This document shows, piece by piece, positions 45,399 to 53,290 of a stretch of DNA of 64,000 nucleotides (position 1 is the first letter of the stretch; each line of letters starts with the position of its first letter). The translations under genes were made by a program, and so were the position numbers. This DNA is from Microbacterium sp. 1S1. Lineage in GTDB: Bacteria; Actinomycetota; Actinomycetes; Actinomycetales; Microbacteriaceae. Below the pieces are notes generated by a model. That model saw only the letters and a program-made list of their open reading frames with translations. It searched no databases and was not told the DNA's origin. Location of the stretch: positions 806,001-870,000 of the forward strand of contig NZ_CP043430.1 of assembly GCF_008271365.1 (NCBI RefSeq). The letters are read 5' to 3'.

Positions 45399-45426
45399 AA
45401 GGGCCGCACCTCCGGGTGCGGCCCTT
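45399..45426 (+). terminator. Intrinsic terminator after trxA
   Basis: AAGGGCCGCACC (45399-45410), loop TCC, then GGGTGCGGCCCTT with two further T: a 12-bp perfect stem 16 bp after the stop codon. Confidence 0.85.
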
Positions 45427-45455
45427 TTCGCATGCCCCGGCCCGCCTGCGCCGGG

Positions 45456-45977
45456 TCAGCGCTTGTCGTACACGTCCGAGGGCTCAGGCCGCGCGCTGCC
45501 CGCGCTCTGTCGACGATCTCCTGGATGACCGCGGTCTTTCCCGCGTTGTAGGCTACGCCGCCGGTCGCCGCCGCGCGCGGCGTCGTGCTTGGCGTGTTCG
45601 TACCGCTCCACATCGGCCGGATGCGCGCGCAACCAGTCACGCAGCAGGCGTTGCGGGGCGAGGTCCCACTCCGCGGCACCGAAGAAGTGCGCGATGGCGA
45701 GGCGCTCCCCCGCCGATTCCCAGAGCATCACCGGATGCGTGCGAATCCCGCTGCCGACGTGCCATCCTGCGGCCTCCAGTCCGGCTCGGTGCGCGTCGAA
45801 CTGCTGATGTTCCTCGATACGCACCGCGAGGTCGATGATCGGTTTCGCGCTGATCCCGGGAACGGCCGTCGAGCCGATGTGCTCGACGATCCAGCCCTCC
45901 GCCCCCGCCGTCCGGATGGATGCAGCGAACTCCTCGAATCGTTGCGGCCATGACGGGTCGTACGGGACGAGGATCAT
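45456..45977 (-). CDS. GrpB-family nucleotidyltransferase-like protein, doubly frameshifted
   Basis: A 173-codon frame. The first 120 or so residues are good GrpB (VPYDPSWPQRFEEFAASI, VEHIGSTAVPGISAKPIIDLA, HVGSGIRTHPVMLWESAGER), a nucleotidyltransferase-superfamily protein of unknown substrate. The C-terminal segment between about 45563 and 45486 then reads as nonsense in this frame, while another frame encodes the expected GGVAYNAGKTAVIQEIVDRA; the final EPSDVYDKR is back in the original frame. One extra and one missing base therefore compensate each other. Either the sequence has two errors or the protein has a scrambled 25-residue segment. Confidence 0.7.
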   Translation of the reverse strand: MILVPYDPSWPQRFEEFAASIRTAGAEGWIVEHIGSTAVPGISAKPIIDLAVRIEEHQQFDAHRAGLEAAGWHVGSGIRTHPVMLWESAGERLAIAHFFGAAEWDLAPQRLLRDWLRAHPADVERYEHAKHDAARGGDRRRSLQRGKDRGHPGDRRQSAGSARPEPSDVYDKR

Positions 45978-45982
45978 CGGCG

Positions 45983-46318
45983 TCAGGAGGCGTCGGCGAT
46001 GCGCGGGTCCCAACGACGGTGGCGCTGCTTCTCGTCCAGAAGCCCCCACACCGCGGGCGTGAGCTCCGGGTACTCGAGTGCGATCTGCCGCAGCACGCGA
46101 TAGTGCCGTGCAGCGTTGGGACGCACGCCGTCGTTCGCAGCGATGTTGTCCGCGCGAAGCAGGTAGACGACGAGTTCGTCGACGCTGGGGAGCTCCTCCA
46201 TGAACTCCCACGGATCCTCGCCGCCGAGGAGACGCTCCTGCACGAGGACGGCGAGTTCGTCCGACGCCTCGGCGCGCAGCACTTCCAGGCTGGCACGGCG
46301 GGGCACGGACTCGGTCAT
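45983..46318 (-). CDS. Small protein of unknown function next to GrpB gene
   Basis: A 111-residue acidic, helical protein (SLEVLRAEASDELAVLVQER, EDPWEFMEELPSVDELVVYL, RHYRVLRQIALEYPELTPAV). No signal peptide or membrane segment. Family not recognised. GGAGGG lies directly before the ATG. It ends 5 bp before the GrpB gene and begins 10 bp after the sugar-porter gene, all on one strand, so the three may be transcribed together. Confidence 0.65.
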   Translation of the reverse strand: MTESVPRRASLEVLRAEASDELAVLVQERLLGGEDPWEFMEELPSVDELVVYLLRADNIAANDGVRPNAARHYRVLRQIALEYPELTPAVWGLLDEKQRHRRWDPRIADAS

Positions 46319-46327
46319 CCCTCCAGC

Positions 46328-47776
46328 CTACGCGCGTGCGCGGCGGGGTCGGCGCTCCACCTTTGCGTCCTCGCTCATGTCCTCGAGCTCGCGTCCCTTG
46401 GTCTCCGGCACCTTGAAGAACACGAAGAAGAACGACAGCAGTGCGAAGAAGGCGTAGAAGCCGTACGCGAAGGTGAGTCCGATCTCCGCGAAAGCGGGGA
46501 ACGTCGTGGAGATGAAGAAGTTCGCCACCCACTGCGCGGCGGCCGCGACGGCGAGGGCGCCGGCACGGATGGAGTTCGGGAAGATCTCGCCGAGGAGGAC
46601 CCACACGAGCGGTCCCCAGCTCGCCCCGAAGAACACGACGAAGCCGTTGGCGCAGATGAGCGCCACGGTCGCCCAGGGGTCGGGGAGCGTGGCCGTCCCC
46701 GAGGAGTCGAGGGTGCCGAACGAGAAGGCGAGGGCCATGAGGCCGAGCGTCACCGTCATGCCGACGGAGCCGACGAGCAACATGATCCGGCGGCCCACCC
46801 GGTCGACGAGCAGGATCGCGACGATCGTGACGACGATGTTCGTCACCGACGTGATGACCGAGGTGAGGAGAGCGCTGGACTCGTCGAAGCCCACGGACTG
46901 CCACAGCGTCGTCGAGTAGTAGAAGATCACGTTGATTCCGACGAACTGCTGGAAGACCGACAGCAGGATGCCCACCCACACGATCGGCTTGAGGCCCAGG
47001 CGGCTCCCGCGGAGGTCGCGCAGCGACTCAGAGCGCTCCGTATCGATCGTGCCGGTGATCTCCTTGATCTTGGCTTCGGTGTCGATCGTCCCCGTGACGG
47101 TCTCCAACACCTCTGCGGCGCGTTTCATCTCGCCCTTGCGGACCAGATAGCGCGGAGACTCCGGGAGCCGCAGCGAGACGAGGCCGTAGACGAGCGCCGG
47201 GATCGCCGCGACCATGAACATCCACCGCCAGGCCGTCAGGCCCCAGAGTGGCTGGTCGGCCTCCCCCGCGATACCCGCGAGGAGGGCGTCGGACAGGAGG
47301 GCGGCGAAGATGCCGAGCACGATGGCGAGCTGCTGGAGTGATCCCAGACGGCCACGGATCGCGGCGGGCGAGACCTCCGCGATATAGGCCGGTGCGATGA
47401 CCGAGGCCGCGCCGACGCCGAGGCCGCCGATGACACGCCAGATGATGAGGTCCACGACACTGAAGGCGAGGCCCGAGCCGATCGCGGAGGCGAAGAACAT
47501 GGCCGCAGCGGCCACCATGACCGGGATGCGGCCGAACTTGTTGGACACCGGACCCGCGAACCAGGCGCCCACCGCGCACCCGATGAGTGCGGACGAGACG
47601 GCGAAGCCTTTGAGCCCGGTACCGAGGTCGAAGCCGGAGACGTCTCCTGCCAGCGCGTCGACCGCTCCGTTGATCACCGCGGTGTCGAACCCGAAGAGGA
47701 ATCCGCCCAGAGCCGCCGCGATACTGACGGCGATCACGCGACGCTTGATACTCGCTGGATCAGCTGTTCTGGACAT
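46328..47776 (-). CDS. Sugar porter (MFS), xylose/galactose:H+ symporter type
   Basis: A 482-residue, 12-helix major facilitator of the sugar porter family. Landmarks: GGFLFGFDTAVINGA in helix 1, the loop motif GRIPVMVAAAA with NKFGRIP, PESPRYLVRKG before the central loop, DRVGRRIMLL in the second half, and PETKGRELEDM at the C-terminus. These fit XylE/GalP/IolT relatives, importing a hexose, pentose or inositol with protons. I start at the ATG behind GAGGGGATGTC rather than an upstream TTG. No catabolic genes are adjacent. Confidence 0.88.
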   Translation of the reverse strand: MSRTADPASIKRRVIAVSIAAALGGFLFGFDTAVINGAVDALAGDVSGFDLGTGLKGFAVSSALIGCAVGAWFAGPVSNKFGRIPVMVAAAAMFFASAIGSGLAFSVVDLIIWRVIGGLGVGAASVIAPAYIAEVSPAAIRGRLGSLQQLAIVLGIFAALLSDALLAGIAGEADQPLWGLTAWRWMFMVAAIPALVYGLVSLRLPESPRYLVRKGEMKRAAEVLETVTGTIDTEAKIKEITGTIDTERSESLRDLRGSRLGLKPIVWVGILLSVFQQFVGINVIFYYSTTLWQSVGFDESSALLTSVITSVTNIVVTIVAILLVDRVGRRIMLLVGSVGMTVTLGLMALAFSFGTLDSSGTATLPDPWATVALICANGFVVFFGASWGPLVWVLLGEIFPNSIRAGALAVAAAAQWVANFFISTTFPAFAEIGLTFAYGFYAFFALLSFFFVFFKVPETKGRELEDMSEDAKVERRPRRARA

Positions 47777-47834
47777 GACATCCCCTCGCATCGTCAAGAT
47801 GACGAGTCTATGTCACCCCCGCCTGGCGGCGGCG

Positions 47835-48809
47835 TCACCGCGCGGAGCCGTACCCTTCTTCGCCGAGCTCCTCGAGAATGCGGTTGAGGTCCTGAATGGA
47901 CGCGAAATCAATCGTGACCTGGCCTTTTCGAGCTCCGAGCGAGATACGGACACGAGTGTTGAGCCGGTCGCCGAGCTTTCCGGCCACCTCGTCCAGGTAG
48001 GCCCGGCGGGCGCCAGGGGTCGGCTTCGGCGTCTTCCCCGCGGAGGGCTGCGACTTGGCGGCCTCCTCCGTGGCGCGGACCGAGAGATCTTCGTTCACCA
48101 CCTTGTCCGCCAGCCGCTGCATCGACTCCGGAGAGTCGAGGCTGAGGATCGCACGCGCGTGGCCCGCGGTGAGGACACCCGCGGCCACACGCTGCTGCAC
48201 CGGAACCGGGAGCTTCAGCAGGCGGATGGTGTTGCTGATCTGCGGCCGGGAACGGCCGATGCGCACGGCCAGCTCCTCCTGCGTGATGCCGAAGTCATCC
48301 AGAAGTTGCTGATACGCGGACGCCTCCTCCAAGGGGTTCAGCTCCGAGCGATGGAGGTTCTCCAGCAGCGCATCGCGCAGCAGGTCCTCGTCGGCCGTGT
48401 CACGGACGATCGCGGGGATCGATTCGAGTCCGGCCTCTCGAGCGGCCCTCGTGCGTCGCTCGCCCATGATGAGTTCGTAGTCGCCGTCGCCGTTCTTCCG
48501 CACGACGACGGGCTGCAGCACGCCGAACTCCCGGACGCTGTGCACCAACTCCGCCAGATCCTCTGGGTTGAAGTGCGTCCGGGGCTGACGGGGGTTGGGG
48601 ACGATCGCGTGCGGGTCGACCTGGATCAGCTGGATCCCGGGCACCGCCTCGAGTTCGGCCACCGGGGTCCCCGCGGCCTCGTCCGGTGCCGCATCGGAGG
48701 TCGGCGCGATCTTCGCGCCGGGGAAGAACACATCGACGGGGCGTTCGGTCTGTTCGGCGGTCGGGATGAGGGCTCCGATGCCCCGGCCGAGTCCGGTGCG
48801 CTTCGCCAT
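47835..48809 (-). CDS. parB: Chromosome-partitioning protein ParB
   Basis: A 324-residue ParB CTPase clamp. The N-terminal domain (about 60-155) contains PNPRQPRTHF and the CTP motif GERRTRAA (about 116-123). The central helix-turn-helix (TQEELAVRIGRSRPQISN) binds parS, and the C-terminal region (about 270-324) dimerises. Its start shares bases with the parA stop (TAATG), a classic parAB operon. It should load at the eight parS sites found at 49.7-52.1 kb and spread to build the partition complex, also recruiting SMC. Confidence 0.96.
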   Translation of the reverse strand: MAKRTGLGRGIGALIPTAEQTERPVDVFFPGAKIAPTSDAAPDEAAGTPVAELEAVPGIQLIQVDPHAIVPNPRQPRTHFNPEDLAELVHSVREFGVLQPVVVRKNGDGDYELIMGERRTRAAREAGLESIPAIVRDTADEDLLRDALLENLHRSELNPLEEASAYQQLLDDFGITQEELAVRIGRSRPQISNTIRLLKLPVPVQQRVAAGVLTAGHARAILSLDSPESMQRLADKVVNEDLSVRATEEAAKSQPSAGKTPKPTPGARRAYLDEVAGKLGDRLNTRVRISLGARKGQVTIDFASIQDLNRILEELGEEGYGSAR

Positions 48810-49732
48810 TATTTCTCCTTGCTCTGCGTCTGACGGGACGCGATCTCGACGGCGGCCTCACGGTAGGCGATCGCCCCGGCCGACTGGCCGTCGTAGGCGA
48901 TGACCGTCTGGCCGAAACTGGGGGCTTCCGACACACGGACGGACCGCGGGATCACGGTATCGAGCACTTGTGACGGGAAATGAGAACGCACTTCCTCCGC
49001 CACCTGCTGCGCGAGGCGTGTTCGTCCGTCGAACATGGTCAAGAGGATCGTGGACAGGTGGAGTGCAGGGTTCAGATGCTTCTGGATCATCTGAATGCTC
49101 CCGAGCAGCTGGCTGAGGCCCTCCAGTGCGTAGTACTCGCACTGGATCGGGATGAAGACCTCATTCGCCGCGGTGAAGGCGTTGATCGTCAGAAGCCCGA
49201 GAGACGGCGGGCAGTCGATGATGACGAAATCGACCGGATTCTCCGCAAGGTAATCCTCCAGCGCACGCCGGAGGCGATGTTCGCGGGCCACTTGGGCGAC
49301 GAGTTCGATCTCGGCGCCCGCGAGATGGATGGTGCTCGGTGCGCAGAAGAGGTTCGGGTTCTCCGGGCTCGGCTGGATGATCTCGGCGAGGGGGAATTCG
49401 TCGATGAGAACGTCGTAGACGCTGGGTGTATCCGCGTTGTGCGGAACCCCGAGGGCGGTGGACGCGTTCCCCTGCGGATCCAGGTCGATGACGAGGACCT
49501 TGGCGCCCAGTCCCGCGAGAGCGGAAGCGATGTTCACAGCGCTGGTGGTCTTCCCGACGCCGCCCTTCTGGTTCGACACCGTCAGGATGCGCGTGTCCCC
49601 GCTGAACTCCACGCTCACCTTGTCGAGCGCGCGCCGCCGAACGGAGAGATCCGCGAGTTCTCGCGCGAGGGGGGTATCCATTCCGAACGAATCGTTCGAC
49701 GATGCCTTCTCGGACTGTTTCACGTGAAACAT
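48809..49732 (-). CDS. parA: Chromosome-partitioning ATPase ParA
   Basis: A 307-residue Walker ATPase that moves the ParB-parS complex after replication. The deviant Walker A QKGGVGKTT (signature Lys56 and Lys61), the DLDPQGN switch and FVIIDCPPSLGLL Walker B are all present. The ATG at 49732 overlaps a perfect parS site, so the first residues MFHVK are written by parS itself; an in-frame ATG at residue 18 would avoid this but has no better ribosome site. Binding of ParB there could repress the operon. Confidence 0.95.
   Translation of the reverse strand: MFHVKQSEKASSNDSFGMDTPLARELADLSVRRRALDKVSVEFSGDTRILTVSNQKGGVGKTTSAVNIASALAGLGAKVLVIDLDPQGNASTALGVPHNADTPSVYDVLIDEFPLAEIIQPSPENPNLFCAPSTIHLAGAEIELVAQVAREHRLRRALEDYLAENPVDFVIIDCPPSLGLLTINAFTAANEVFIPIQCEYYALEGLSQLLGSIQMIQKHLNPALHLSTILLTMFDGRTRLAQQVAEEVRSHFPSQVLDTVIPRSVRVSEAPSFGQTVIAYDGQSAGAIAYREAAVEIASRQTQSKEK
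49716..49731. promoter_or_regulatory. parS site 1 (perfect palindrome, overlaps the parA start)
   Basis: TGTTTCACGTGAAACA, the canonical 16-bp parS with both outer bases paired. It covers the parA initiation codon and so could serve both partition and autoregulation. Confidence 0.95.
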
Positions 49733-49880
49733 CCACTCCTTTCGGGGCCGCGTTCCACTCTAATCGCAGGGACCGACCTCGGCTTGCCAGCACCGCGATT
49801 CGCGCAGGATTGGACCCCTCGACATCGCGTACCACGCGTGCCCACGCCGATCGCTGCTGGAGCAGCGACGGCGCGACGAC

Positions 49881-49896
49881 CGTTTCACGTGAAACC
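49881..49896. promoter_or_regulatory. parS site 2
   Basis: CGTTTCACGTGAAACC: intact 14-bp core, outer bases unpaired. It begins a 194-bp unit whose flanks resemble those of site 3. Confidence 0.93.
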
Positions 49897-50074
49897 TGGG
49901 GCTCTGTGACTGCGCTCGACCGGCACGAGATGCCCGCTTTTCTCCACCCCCATCACCACGTCGAGCCGGCGCCGCGCCTACCTCGGCACAGCTCATGCAG
50001 AATCGGCCTCTTGGACCTCGCCCACCAAGCCCCGAACGCCGACCCCTGCGGGAGTGAAAGACGACGCGGCCGGC

Positions 50075-50090
50075 CGTTTCACGTGAAACG
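50075..50090. promoter_or_regulatory. parS site 3
   Basis: CGTTTCACGTGAAACG: intact core with paired outer bases (C/G instead of T/A). Flanks are similar to those of site 2. Confidence 0.93.
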
Positions 50091-51139
50091 TGGACCTCCA
50101 GGACTGCGCCCAGCGAGCACGGTCTGCCCGCTCTTCTCCACCCATTGCGACGTGGGCCGGGCCCGTGCTTTCGCCAAGCTGACAGGTCTCTTCCCTTGCG
50201 ATTCCCCGTCCCTTCGGGAGGGGCTGACCGGCCGGCAGAGGCGACGCTCACGCAAGCCACGTTGGCACCGCTCTCCCCCGTCCGCGGCGGCGCTCCAGGC
50301 CGTGCGCCCGACGGGGGCTCCGCTGCTCCCCGGTCGCCGCCGAGCGAACGGCGCTCCGTCCGGGCCGTCCGTTCTCCGCGCGCTGCATCGCACCCCTCGC
50401 CGCATTCGTCTCCGGTGACCGTCCCCGCACCCGCGCGTGCCGAGGACAATTGTTCCGCGCGTCCTTCCGTGTGACAGAACGGCCGGACACCACCGGGATC
50501 GGATCCCGGAGAGCCGCCAGCTCGACCGCTCATCGAGCCCGGCTCCGAGCGCCTGCCCACCCCGCGAGGAGCGTGAGCGGCGTTGACCTCACGGCTGTCG
50601 CCTCCCCTCCACTCGGAACTGCGTCCAGGGGGCCTCCAGCGCCGGCGATGCTCGGCCCGTCTCACAGGCCTCGGTGGGTGCGCGTCCGCATCCGGAGTCG
50701 AGCGCCCTCAGGTCGATGGCGCGCTCACCCTCCGACCGACTCCTGTCGGGGCGATGCTCGGCGCCTCGACGGCACGCACAGGTCGCCGCGTGTCCGTTCA
50801 CCCCTGCCCCTTCGCATCCTCCGCCGTCTCGTCGAGCGGCGTCGATCTCGGACAGCGATCTCGCCCCCGTCGAATACCACCTCTCGGCCGACCGCGTCGA
50901 TCACAGCAGGGAGGGACGACGGCCAAGCGGTCATTTTCCTGCGGACGCCACTGCTCTCCAGCGGTGCCCTCTCCACCGCACGAGAACGCCCGCAGCGACC
51001 GGGACGGGTGGGCGCAACGGGAAGATCTGGCCCCTCCGTCCGCTACGCCGGACCGGAGCCCGATGCGCAGACCCGCCCTCCCTCGGAGAGGTCTGTGTTC
51101 GTGTCGGAGGCTCGTCCTCGCGTCGAGAGCTGGCTCTGA

Positions 51140-51155
51140 CGTTTCACGTGAAACC
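51140..51155. promoter_or_regulatory. parS site 4
   Basis: CGTTTCACGTGAAACC: intact 14-bp core. It is separated from site 3 by 1,065 bp, the longest gap in the cluster. Confidence 0.93.
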
Positions 51156-51411
51156 ACCGGTCACCAGAGCGGCGGTGCCGGAGAGTGAACGGATCGTAGC
51201 CTTCGTCGCGAGGAGGCGAGCCGTCGTCCTCTTGGTGCCTTCGCGCCGCGTACAGCGTGGTCACCCCCTAGCCGGCCCCGACCCCGTGCCCGCGCGCCCG
51301 CATTCACATCCGGGTCGAGTACGCGGCCGCGCACCCCGGAGCCCTCCTGCTCCCTGACACGCGGTAGGACTGCCTCCGCGACGGTTGACGCCAATCTGGG
51401 GAGAGCGGCAC

Positions 51412-51427
51412 TGTTTCACGTGAAACG
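51412..51427. promoter_or_regulatory. parS site 5
   Basis: TGTTTCACGTGAAACG: intact 14-bp core, outer bases mispaired (T/G). Site 6 begins 95 bp downstream. Confidence 0.93.
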
Positions 51428-51506
51428 GCCACCTTCAGCACCACCGCACGGCGGAACGGACCCAGCCGCCGCTCTGAGCCGGACACCACCGCGCGCGAAG
51501 CGCTCA

Positions 51507-51522
51507 CGTTTCACGTGAAACG
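51507..51522. promoter_or_regulatory. parS site 6
   Basis: CGTTTCACGTGAAACG: intact core with paired outer bases, 95 bp from site 5, the tightest spacing in the cluster. Confidence 0.93.
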
Positions 51523-51741
51523 CTGGTCAAATCGGGACCATGATCGGTTACTTCTTCTGCAGCACCCACCAGCCGAGCACGGTAGTCCCCCTCGTCAACC
51601 GGCCCGTCGACGCCTGCCACAGCATGGATAGTACGGGCACCCGTTCGTTGATGTTCCCCAGGCCATCTCCCCGCAGCGCTGGCCCTATCCGCCCGTTGGA
51701 AACGATGGGCAAAGGTCAGGAGTGGATTCCAGCGTCGGACG

Positions 51742-51762
51742 TCGCATCGCATCGCATCGCAT
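51742..51762. repeat. Pentanucleotide microsatellite (TCGCA)n
   Basis: Just over four tandem copies of TCGCA between parS sites 6 and 7. It is short but unusual in this genome and marks non-coding, slippage-tolerant DNA. Confidence 0.8.
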
Positions 51763-51971
51763 GGGCATCGCCGAGATGCTGCCGCCTCGATCACTGATCC
51801 GATCGGGAACGTCGACGACAACCCCACGACCGATGGACGGCAGGGCCGCGAACTCGTTGGTGGCCGTTGCCGGCTTATCAGCTTCTTGACCTCGCCCACA
51901 GCCCTATGAGGCCGCGTGTGGGTCTTGGGGAGACACAGGTGGCCTACGGTCGAGCGGACCCGAGCTGTCAC

Positions 51972-51987
51972 CGTTTCACGTGAAACA
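51972..51987. promoter_or_regulatory. parS site 7
   Basis: CGTTTCACGTGAAACA: intact 14-bp core, outer bases mispaired (C/A). It is 465 bp from site 6. Confidence 0.93.
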
Positions 51988-52097
51988 CACAAACCAGGCA
52001 GAGGGGCGCCACCCGTACGACCTCGAGCTCGCACCCAAGAACCGGCGCATCGCGGGGATAGGCGCTCATCCTGCGCCCCCGGCGCGCATGAGAGGCA

Positions 52098-52113
52098 TGT
52101 TTCACGTGAAACA
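52098..52113. promoter_or_regulatory. parS site 8 (perfect palindrome)
   Basis: TGTTTCACGTGAAACA, identical to site 1. It lies 17 bp after the end of rsmG, closing the cluster. Confidence 0.95.
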
Positions 52114-52129
52114 CACGTGACGGGCCGGG

Positions 52130-52777
52130 TTAGCGGACGCGTGCCCGGACGACACGCGTCGTCTCGGGGAGGACTCCCTCTCCAAGAATCTCAACCCGCA
52201 CGTCTGAAAGACGGAACTTTGCTATCTGCTTACGCGCCGCCTCGATCTCATTCGCCGCGTTCGCGCCCTTGAGGAGCGTCAGCTCTCCCCCATCCCGGAC
52301 CAGGGGTGCGGTGAGAGGGATCAACGTCCGTAGCGCACTCACGGCGCGCGCCGTCACCACATCGAACGCACCTCGCGCCCGCACATCCTCCGCGCGCGAG
52401 CGGAGGATGGTGACGTTCGAGAGCCTTAGGTCAGCGACCTGCTCCGTCAGCCAGATGATGCGTCGCTCCATCGGCTCGATGAGAGTCCACGACACATCCG
52501 GCCGCGCGATCGCGAGAACCAGGCCAGGGAGTCCGGCACCGGACCCGATGTCCGCCACCGATCCATGGAAGAGCGGTGCGGCGATCGCGCTGTTGAGGAT
52601 ATGACGGGTCCACAGGCGCGGAAGCTCGAGCGGTCCGATCAGGCCCCGCTCCTCCCCCTCTCTCGCGAGGGAATCCGTGAATCGACGAGCGAGGTCGATG
52701 CGCTCCCCGAAAAGCTGGGCGGCGACAGCCGGTTCCTGCTCTACGGCCTTGTCACCCGAATCCATCGTTTGGGACAC
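52130..52777 (-). CDS. rsmG: 16S rRNA (guanine-N7) methyltransferase RsmG
   Basis: A 215-residue SAM-dependent enzyme that methylates G527 (E. coli numbering) of 16S rRNA. The SAM pocket VADIGSGAGLPGLVLAI (about 74-90), TLIEPMERRIIWL and DVVTARAVSALRTLIPL are standard. Loss-of-function in this enzyme gives low-level streptomycin resistance in other bacteria. GTG at 52777 is the longest start; an ATG five codons in is possible. It sits between jag and the parS zone as in most actinobacterial origins. Confidence 0.94.
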   Translation of the reverse strand: MSQTMDSGDKAVEQEPAVAAQLFGERIDLARRFTDSLAREGEERGLIGPLELPRLWTRHILNSAIAAPLFHGSVADIGSGAGLPGLVLAIARPDVSWTLIEPMERRIIWLTEQVADLRLSNVTILRSRAEDVRARGAFDVVTARAVSALRTLIPLTAPLVRDGGELTLLKGANAANEIEAARKQIAKFRLSDVRVEILGEGVLPETTRVVRARVR

Positions 52778-52798
52778 GCGCCGGCACCCGACTGCGGG

Positions 52799-53290
52799 TC
52801 AGTGACGACGCAGAACCGTGTGACGGTCCGCGCCCTCGCCATACGACTCGGAGACCAGGCCACGCTCGGCCGCGATGTCGTGCACCAGCTTGCGCTCGTA
52901 GCTCGACATGGCAGGAAGCGACGCCTGCGACGACCCCTCATCGAGCTTGGCGGCCGCGGCTTCGACGAGCGTCTCGAGCTGCCGACGACGCGCGTCACGG
53001 GAGCCGCCGATATCGAGGATCAGGCGCGAGAACGAGCCGGTCTTGTTCTGGACGGCAAGACGGGTGAGCTCCTGCAGTGCCTGCACGGTGTCGGGCGCCG
53101 ACAGGAGCGCGAGGCCGTCTCCCTCGGCCTCCACCGAGACGTATGCCCTCCCCTGACGGACGTCGAGGTTCAGGTCGCCATCGATGTCGGCGATGTCGAG
53201 CAGCTCTTCGAGGTAGTCGGCGGCCACGTCACCCTCGTGCTCGAGATCCGCCACGGTCGGCTCGGTGTTTCCGGTCACGACCTCGCTCAT
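52799..53290 (-). CDS. jag: RNA-binding protein Jag/KhpB (R3H domain)
   Basis: A 163-residue KH-R3H protein. The KH-like part covers about 25-95 (AADYLEELLDIADIDGDLNL) and the R3H motif is SYERKLVHDIAAERGL with HTVLRR at the end. The N-terminal Jag-N domain of Firmicutes is absent, which is normal for Actinobacteria. It binds RNA and affects cell division and envelope in other species. ATG overlaps the yidC stop by 4 bp. Confidence 0.92.
   Translation of the reverse strand: MSEVVTGNTEPTVADLEHEGDVAADYLEELLDIADIDGDLNLDVRQGRAYVSVEAEGDGLALLSAPDTVQALQELTRLAVQNKTGSFSRLILDIGGSRDARRRQLETLVEAAAAKLDEGSSQASLPAMSSYERKLVHDIAAERGLVSESYGEGADRHTVLRRH

Larger units (their letters stand above)
49733..52129. 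other. parS-rich gene-free region (centromere-like)
   Basis: About 2.4 kb between the parA start and the rsmG stop hold seven of the eight parS sites and no convincing gene. Long open frames exist on both strands but overlap each other in several phases, are Arg/Ser/Pro/Ala-rich, lack ribosome sites and are interrupted by parS palindromes, as expected from stop-poor GC-rich DNA. Segments after sites 2 and 3 resemble each other, so part of the region arose by duplication. Functionally I read it as the ParB loading and spreading zone, about 5-8 kb from oriC. Confidence 0.8.

Noticed and set aside
50450..51357. Three long overlapping open frames on the plus strand within the parS zone
   Set aside because: They occupy different phases of the same DNA, are dominated by Arg, Ser, Pro and Ala, have no ribosome site and resemble no family; GC-rich DNA yields such frames by chance.
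51504..52034. A 176-codon minus-strand frame spanning parS sites 6 and 7
   Set aside because: Composition is random-like, its end is written by a parS palindrome (SRET then stop), and no start signal is present.
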